Program-made: the position numbers and the translations under genes
Notes under the pieces: generated by a model
Told to the model about the DNA's origin: nothing
Seen by the model: the letters and a program-made list of their open reading frames with translations, nothing else
Database searches by the model: none
Assembly: GCA_022649165.1 (NCBI GenBank)
Contig: JALCNR010000017.1
Coordinates: 1-64,000, forward strand
Reading direction: 5' to 3'
Origin: Actinomyces sp.
GTDB lineage: Bacteria; Actinomycetota; Actinomycetes; Actinomycetales; Actinomycetaceae
DNA: 64,000 bases
Shown: positions 59,824 to 64,000 of the stretch, piece by piece
Layout: the number at the start of each line of letters is the position of its first letter
Position numbering within the stretch: position 1 is the stretch's first letter

Positions 59824-61167
59824 ATGCCTGCGTCTGTCTCCACGGCCCTGCTCACCGACATGTACGAGCTCACGATGCTCGACGCGGCCCTCCACCACGG
59901 GACCGAGGGCCGACGCGCCGTGTTCGAGGTCTTCGGCCGCCGCTTCCCGGCCACCCGCCGATTCGGGGTGGTCGCCGGCACCGGACGGATCCTGGAGGCC
60001 CTGGAGCGTTTCGAGTTCTCCTCCGATCAGATCGACTGGCTGCACGACCAGCGCATCGTCTCCGATGAGGCGCTGGACTATCTCAGGGGCTTCCGCTTCT
60101 CCGGCAGCATCGACGGCTACGCCGAGGGCGAGTGCTACTTCTCCGGGTCCCCCCTGCTCACCGTCGAGTCGACCTTCGCGGAGTGCACGCTCCTGGAGAC
60201 GCTTCTGCTGTCCATCCTCAACCATGACTGCGCCGTGGCCTCGGCCGCCTCGAGGATGACGATCGCCGCGCATGGAAGGCCGTGCGTGGACATGGGCGCC
60301 CGGCGCGCCCACGAGCGCAGCGCCGTCTCGGCCGCCCGAGCCGCCGTCATCGGGGGATTCGGAGGCACCTCCGACCTCGAGGCCGCCAAGCGCTACGGGA
60401 TCCACCCGATCGGCACCGCCGCCCACGCCTTCACGTTGCTCCACAGCTCCGAGCGCGAGGCCTTCGACGCCCAGATCGCCCTGCTGGGAACCGGCACCAC
60501 CTTGCTGGTCGACACCTACGACGTCACCGAGGGCGTGCGCAACGCCGTCGAGGCGGCGCGCGCCGCCGGAGGCGAGCTGGGATGCGTCCGCATCGACTCC
60601 GGCGACCTGGTCGCCCAGGCGTTCAGGGTGCGCGGCCAGCTGGATGCGATGGGCGCGACGACCACGAAGATCACGGTGACCAACGACCTCGACGAGTACG
60701 CGATCGCGGCGCTCGGCGCCGCTCCCATCGACTCCTACGGAGTCGGCACGCGCCTCGTGACGGGATCGGGCGTGCCCACGGCCGCGCTGGTCTACAAGAT
60801 GGTCGCCTGCGAGGGCCCGGACGGGCGGATGCGCGGCGTGGCCAAGAAGTCCGAGTCGAAGTCGACGGTGGCGGGGCGCAAGACCGCTGGGCGCGTGTTC
60901 GATGCGGACGGGTACGCCTCGGAGGAGCTGCTGGTCGCCGGCGGCACGCCGGAGGAGGGACTGGCCGAACTCGAGCGCCAGGGGGCCAGGCCGCTGCAGG
61001 TCCCCCTCGTCCGCGCCGGGCAGATCGATGCCGCGGCCTGGAGCCCCGAGGCGCTCCAGACGGCCCAGGAGCGTCACCTGCGCTCACGCAACGAGCTCCC
61101 CTACCAGGCCTGGCGCCTGTCCGAGGGCGAGGCCGCGATCCCGACCCGGTACGCCGCCCTGTCCTGA
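59824..61167 (+). CDS. pncB: Nicotinate phosphoribosyltransferase
   Basis: The 447-residue NAD-salvage enzyme converts nicotinate and PRPP to nicotinate mononucleotide. It has TDMYELTMLDAALHHG, RRAHERSAVSAARAAVIGGF, GTTLLVDTYDVTEGVRNAV, CVRIDSGDLVAQAFRVRGQL and the phosphate-binding IDSYGVGTRLVTGSGVP. The start is ATG 59824. It lies opposite clpS, the usual actinobacterial arrangement, and NudC upstream works in the same NAD cycle. Confidence 0.95.
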   Translation: MPASVSTALLTDMYELTMLDAALHHGTEGRRAVFEVFGRRFPATRRFGVVAGTGRILEALERFEFSSDQIDWLHDQRIVSDEALDYLRGFRFSGSIDGYAEGECYFSGSPLLTVESTFAECTLLETLLLSILNHDCAVASAASRMTIAAHGRPCVDMGARRAHERSAVSAARAAVIGGFGGTSDLEAAKRYGIHPIGTAAHAFTLLHSSEREAFDAQIALLGTGTTLLVDTYDVTEGVRNAVEAARAAGGELGCVRIDSGDLVAQAFRVRGQLDAMGATTTKITVTNDLDEYAIAALGAAPIDSYGVGTRLVTGSGVPTAALVYKMVACEGPDGRMRGVAKKSESKSTVAGRKTAGRVFDADGYASEELLVAGGTPEEGLAELERQGARPLQVPLVRAGQIDAAAWSPEALQTAQERHLRSRNELPYQAWRLSEGEAAIPTRYAALS

Positions 61168-61203
61168 GGACGCCCCGGTCCGGGGACCGGCCCCGCCCGC
61201 GCC

Positions 61204-63021
61204 TCACCCGCGGCCGGCGAACCACTCGCGCAGCAACGCGATGCGCGCCTCGATCTGCTGGGTCGTCGCCTCGGCCACGGACGGCCCCCCGGTGCGCTGC
61301 CTGAGCCGGGTGTGGATGACGGCATGGGCGTCCCCTGAGCGACGCGACCAGTCCGAGACCAGGCGCGACAGTTCCTTGCGCCTGGCGGCGCGCAGCCGGT
61401 GGTCGGAGACGCCGGAGTTCTCCTCGCGGGCCTTCGCGGCCTCGACGGAGCGGGCCTGATGGCGCACCTGCTCGGCCTGGCGGGCCCGCAGCAGCGTCGT
61501 CACCTGGTCGGGGTCCAGCAGGCCCGGGATTCCCAGGTACTCCTGCTCCTCGACGGAGCCGACCTCCGCGCCCGTGCCCCAGGCGGCGCCGTCGAACAGG
61601 ACGGAGTCGAACTCGGCGTCGGCCCCCAGGGCCTCGAAACCGGGCAGCAGGTCGGAGGACGCCTTCTCCTCGCGATTGGCCTGGGCGACCAGCGCGTCCT
61701 CCGGGGAACCCGGGTCGCCGTCCGCGTCCTGGCGTGCCGGGCGGTCCAGGGCGTGGTCGCGCTCGACCTCCATCTGGCCGGCCAGCTCCAGCAGGGAGGA
61801 CACGGAGGGGACGAACACCGTGGCCGTCTCCCCGCGGCGCCGCGCGCGCACGAAGCGACCCACGGCCTGCGCGAAGAACAGGGACGTCGAGGCGTTCGTC
61901 GCGTAGACGCCCACCGCCAGACGCGGCACGTCGACGCCTTCGGACACCATGCGCACCGCGACCATCCACCGATCGCGCGAGGAGCGGAACTCGTCAATGC
62001 GGTCGGAGGCGTCCGCGTCGTCGGAGAGCACGACCGTGGCCGGATGGCCGGTGATCGCGCGCAGGTGGCGGGCATAGGCGCGGGCGGCCTGCTGGTCGGA
62101 GGCGATGACCAGCCCGCCCGCATCGGGGATCTGGCGTCGGACCTCGGTGAGGCGCTGGTCGGCGGCCGCGAGGACCGAAGGGATCCACTCCCCCTTCGGG
62201 TCCAGCGCCGTCCGCCACGCCTGCTTCATCAGGTCCTTCGTCAGTGGCTCGCCCAGCCGGGCGCTGAACTCCGCGCCCGCCGAGGTCCGCCAGCTCATGT
62301 TGCCCGAGTAGGACATGAACAGGACGGGGCGAACGACGCCGTCGCGCAGGGCATCGCCGTACCCGTAGGTGAAGTCGGCCTGGGAGCGGCGCACGCCTTC
62401 CCCATCCTCGGCGTAGCGCACGAACGGGATGGGAGAAGTGTCGGAGCGGAAGGGCGTGCCGGTCAGCGACAGCCGCCGCGCGGCGTCCGCGAAGGCCTCG
62501 CCCACGCCGTCGCCCCAGGACAGGGAGTCCCCCGCATGGTGGACTTCATCGAGGACCACCAGCGTCGGCGTGGCCCGTGTGCGCGCCGCGTGCAGAGCCG
62601 GATTGGCCGCCACCTGCGCATATGTGACGGCGACGCCGTCGTAGTGGGATCCGGCGCGCCCCTGGGCGTTCGTGAAGGCGGGGTCGATGTGGATGCCCAC
62701 GCGCGCCGCCGCATCGGCCCACTGCCCCTTGAGATGCTCCGTCGGGCACACGATCGTCAGTTTGGAGACGCGCCCCGATCCCAGCAGCTCCACGGCGACG
62801 CGCAGCGCGAACGTCGTCTTCCCCGCCCCGGGCGTCGCCACAGCGAGGAAGTCGCGCGGGCTCTGCTCGAGGTACGTCCGCAACGCGGCCGCCTGCCAAG
62901 CGCGCAGGCTGCCCGCCGTCCCCCAGGCGGCGCGCTCCGGGAACGCCGGGGGCAGCTGCTGGGCTGCGGAGGAGGAGACGCGCGCGGGTCCGGCCGAGGG
63001 GCCGTCACCGCCGCGCGTCAC
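61204..63021 (-). CDS. DEAD/DEAH-box (XPB/UvsW-like) helicase
   Basis: The 605-residue superfamily 2 helicase has Walker A VATPGAGKTTFALRVAVEL, DEVH box LVVLDEVHHAGDSL, SLTGTPFRSDTSP (motif III-like), a C-terminal RecA domain with MVAVRMVSEGVDVPRLAVGV and motif VI AQAVGRFVRARRRGE, then a charged C-terminal region of about 150 residues. Its GTG start overlaps the DUF3039 stop by four bases. The function is probably nucleic-acid remodelling; no specific role is known. Confidence 0.9.
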   Translation of the reverse strand: MTRGGDGPSAGPARVSSSAAQQLPPAFPERAAWGTAGSLRAWQAAALRTYLEQSPRDFLAVATPGAGKTTFALRVAVELLGSGRVSKLTIVCPTEHLKGQWADAAARVGIHIDPAFTNAQGRAGSHYDGVAVTYAQVAANPALHAARTRATPTLVVLDEVHHAGDSLSWGDGVGEAFADAARRLSLTGTPFRSDTSPIPFVRYAEDGEGVRRSQADFTYGYGDALRDGVVRPVLFMSYSGNMSWRTSAGAEFSARLGEPLTKDLMKQAWRTALDPKGEWIPSVLAAADQRLTEVRRQIPDAGGLVIASDQQAARAYARHLRAITGHPATVVLSDDADASDRIDEFRSSRDRWMVAVRMVSEGVDVPRLAVGVYATNASTSLFFAQAVGRFVRARRRGETATVFVPSVSSLLELAGQMEVERDHALDRPARQDADGDPGSPEDALVAQANREEKASSDLLPGFEALGADAEFDSVLFDGAAWGTGAEVGSVEEQEYLGIPGLLDPDQVTTLLRARQAEQVRHQARSVEAAKAREENSGVSDHRLRAARRKELSRLVSDWSRRSGDAHAVIHTRLRQRTGGPSVAEATTQQIEARIALLREWFAGRG

Positions 63022-63392
63022 CGCTCAGACCCGCCCGATCCGTCCGAGCCGCCTCCGGATCCGCCAGACCCGTCGGAGAACGGCCAGTTCCTCCCGTTCT
63101 TCCCCATCCCGTCGCGCAGCGCCTTGCACTTCGGGCACACCGGGTACTGGGAGGCGTCGCGCGAGGGGATCCAGACCTTTCCGCACAGGGCGACCACGGG
63201 CTGGCCGGTGACCAGGGAGGCGTCGACCCGGTCCTTGCGCACGAAGTGGGCGAACCGGTCGCCGTCGCCCGGCGACTTCTCGCGCTCGGTTTCGGTGCGC
63301 TCCAGGAGCCCCACCGAGGACTGCGGGTCCGCCGGCGGGACGCCGGGGGACTGGGGGACGCCGGGTCCCTGGGGTTCGTCCAGTGCTCGCAT
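63018..63392 (-). CDS. DUF3039 domain protein
   Basis: The 124-residue actinobacterial protein has DGDRFAHFVRKDRVDASLVT, PVVALCGKVWIPSRDASQYP and VCPKCKALRDGM, so Cys residues (ALCG and CPKC) could form a zinc site. It ends in a Gly/Ser-rich tail. I take ATG 63392 rather than the ATG at 63401 because TACAAT at 63400-63405 overlaps the latter. It is coupled to the helicase gene (GTGA overlap), a pairing seen across actinobacteria. Function unknown. Confidence 0.82.
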   Translation of the reverse strand: MRALDEPQGPGVPQSPGVPPADPQSSVGLLERTETEREKSPGDGDRFAHFVRKDRVDASLVTGQPVVALCGKVWIPSRDASQYPVCPKCKALRDGMGKNGRNWPFSDGSGGSGGGSDGSGGSER

Positions 63393-63399
63393 GCGGACC

Positions 63400-63405
63400 A
63401 TTGTA
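63400..63405 (-). promoter_or_regulatory. -10 box TACAAT, leaderless start (DUF3039)
   Basis: TACAAT lies seven bases before the ATG at 63392. Confidence 0.5.
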
Positions 63406-63468
63406 GGTGCCCCCGGCGGACGCGCCCGGGCGGAGGCGGGACCGGGCGTTCCGCCTGGCCCGCCCGGC

Positions 63469-64000
63469 TCAGTTCCGCTCGGCGTCCCAGATCTCGCGGT
63501 AGTAGTCTGCCCGGTCCAGGCGGGCCGCGGCCCCCTCGTCGACGAGGACGAGGGCGTCCGGGTGGAACTGGAGGACCGTCGCGGGCCATGACGCGGAGAC
63601 GGCCCCCTCGACCATCTGGCGGACGGCCTCGGCCTTGTTCCCGCCCGTGGCCACGAGGACCAGGGAGCGGGCCTCCATGATGGTGGCGATCCCCTGGGTG
63701 AGGCACTGGGCGGGCACCTGGGAGATGTCCCCGTCGAAGAACCGCGCGTTGTCGCGGATCGTCTGGGCGGTGAGGAATCCGCGGTGGGTGCGCGAGGCCA
63801 GCGATCCCCCGGGCTCGTTGAAGGCGATGTGGCCGTCCGCGCCGATGCCCAGGATCTGCAGGTCGACGCCTCCCGCGTCGCGGATGGCCCGCTCGTAGTC
63901 GGCCGCCGCCGCGTCGAGGTCCTCGGCCCAGCCCTCGGGGCCGCGTACCGCGCCCTCGGGGAAATCGACGTGGTCCGCGATCGAAGTGCGGATCACCTGG
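63469..64000 (-). CDS. nagB: Glucosamine-6-phosphate deaminase (3' part)
   Basis: This is the C-terminal ~177 residues of NagB, cut by the window edge. It converts glucosamine-6-phosphate to fructose-6-phosphate and ammonia. The active-site segment ILGIGADGHIAFNEPG is intact, followed by RTHRGFLTAQTIRDNARFF, ALTQGIATIMEAR-type LTQGIATIMEARSLVLVATG and FHPDALVLVDEGAA. The N-terminal part and the promoter lie outside. It fits use of amino sugars from host glycans, alongside the GH92 mannosidase. Confidence 0.95.
   Translation of the reverse strand, partial: QVIRTSIADHVDFPEGAVRGPEGWAEDLDAAAADYERAIRDAGGVDLQILGIGADGHIAFNEPGGSLASRTHRGFLTAQTIRDNARFFDGDISQVPAQCLTQGIATIMEARSLVLVATGGNKAEAVRQMVEGAVSASWPATVLQFHPDALVLVDEGAAARLDRADYYREIWDAERN

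Overview
The window is 64 kb of high-GC actinobacterial chromosome. Gene content (lone GroEL with HrcA-type CIRCE operators, WXG100 protein, UPF0182, PPA1309, DUF4032, DUF2342, DUF3039, DUF2017, UvrD2, NudC, Lhr, FadD15-like ligase) and two large wall-anchored proteins, one a GH92 alpha-mannosidase and one a pilin-like VWA adhesin, suggest a host-associated member of the Actinomycetaceae (Actinomyces/Schaalia-like). That placement is inference from gene families only. I see no rRNA, CRISPR array, transposase, integrase or phage gene.

Layout. 0-18 kb: housekeeping genes: sensor kinase, degenerate HD-family protein, WXG100 protein, groEL under two tandem CIRCE sites, ung, a frameshifted membrane protein, tRNA-Thr, a DsbA-like thiol protein, a membrane Ser/Thr kinase, a sugar-ABC ATPase, DUF4032 plus glycerophosphodiesterase, class II aldolase, a SpoU methyltransferase and a NagD-like phosphatase. 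17.6-25 kb: a LacI regulator divergent from a 2,029-residue secreted GH92 mannosidase, with a LacI-type operator between them. 25-31 kb: Lhr helicase and a MarR regulator with a near-consensus promoter. 31-35 kb: PPA1309 and UPF0182 proteins. 35-47 kb: an accessory block with initiator tRNA-fMet, a FadD-type acyl-CoA ligase, a membrane-domain/patatin fusion, a TetR regulator, a 2,130-residue VWA/isopeptide adhesin and an SGNH hydrolase. 47-53.4 kb: PDZ-Lon protease, DUF2342, a ThiF/cyclodehydratase-like protein and UvrD2. 53.4-54.5 kb: an A/T-richer cassette of one Cys-rich secreted protein (frameshifted) and two tiny membrane proteins. 54.5-64 kb: nudC, rph, rdgB, an MBL-fold protein, murI, DUF2017, clpS, pncB, a DEAD-family helicase, DUF3039 and the 3' part of nagB.

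How genes work together. The LacI/GH92 pair and nagB point to use of host glycans. TetR, FadD and the patatin fusion may form a lipid-turnover regulon, because two related palindromes lie near fadD and inside the fusion gene. UPF0182, PDZ-Lon, DUF2342, the ThiF-like gene, uvrD2 and nudC recall the mycobacterial Rv3193c-Rv3199c order (from memory), here opened in two places: by the 35-47 kb block and by the small cassette.

The most pervasive regulatory signal is a -10-like hexamer (TANNNT, or CACAAT/CAGAAT) placed 6-8 nt before the start codon. It occurs before about sixteen genes and strongly suggests leaderless transcripts. The most novel-looking items are the secreted/two-TM cassette at 53.5-54.5 kb and the patatin fusion with an operator-like palindrome inside its linker.
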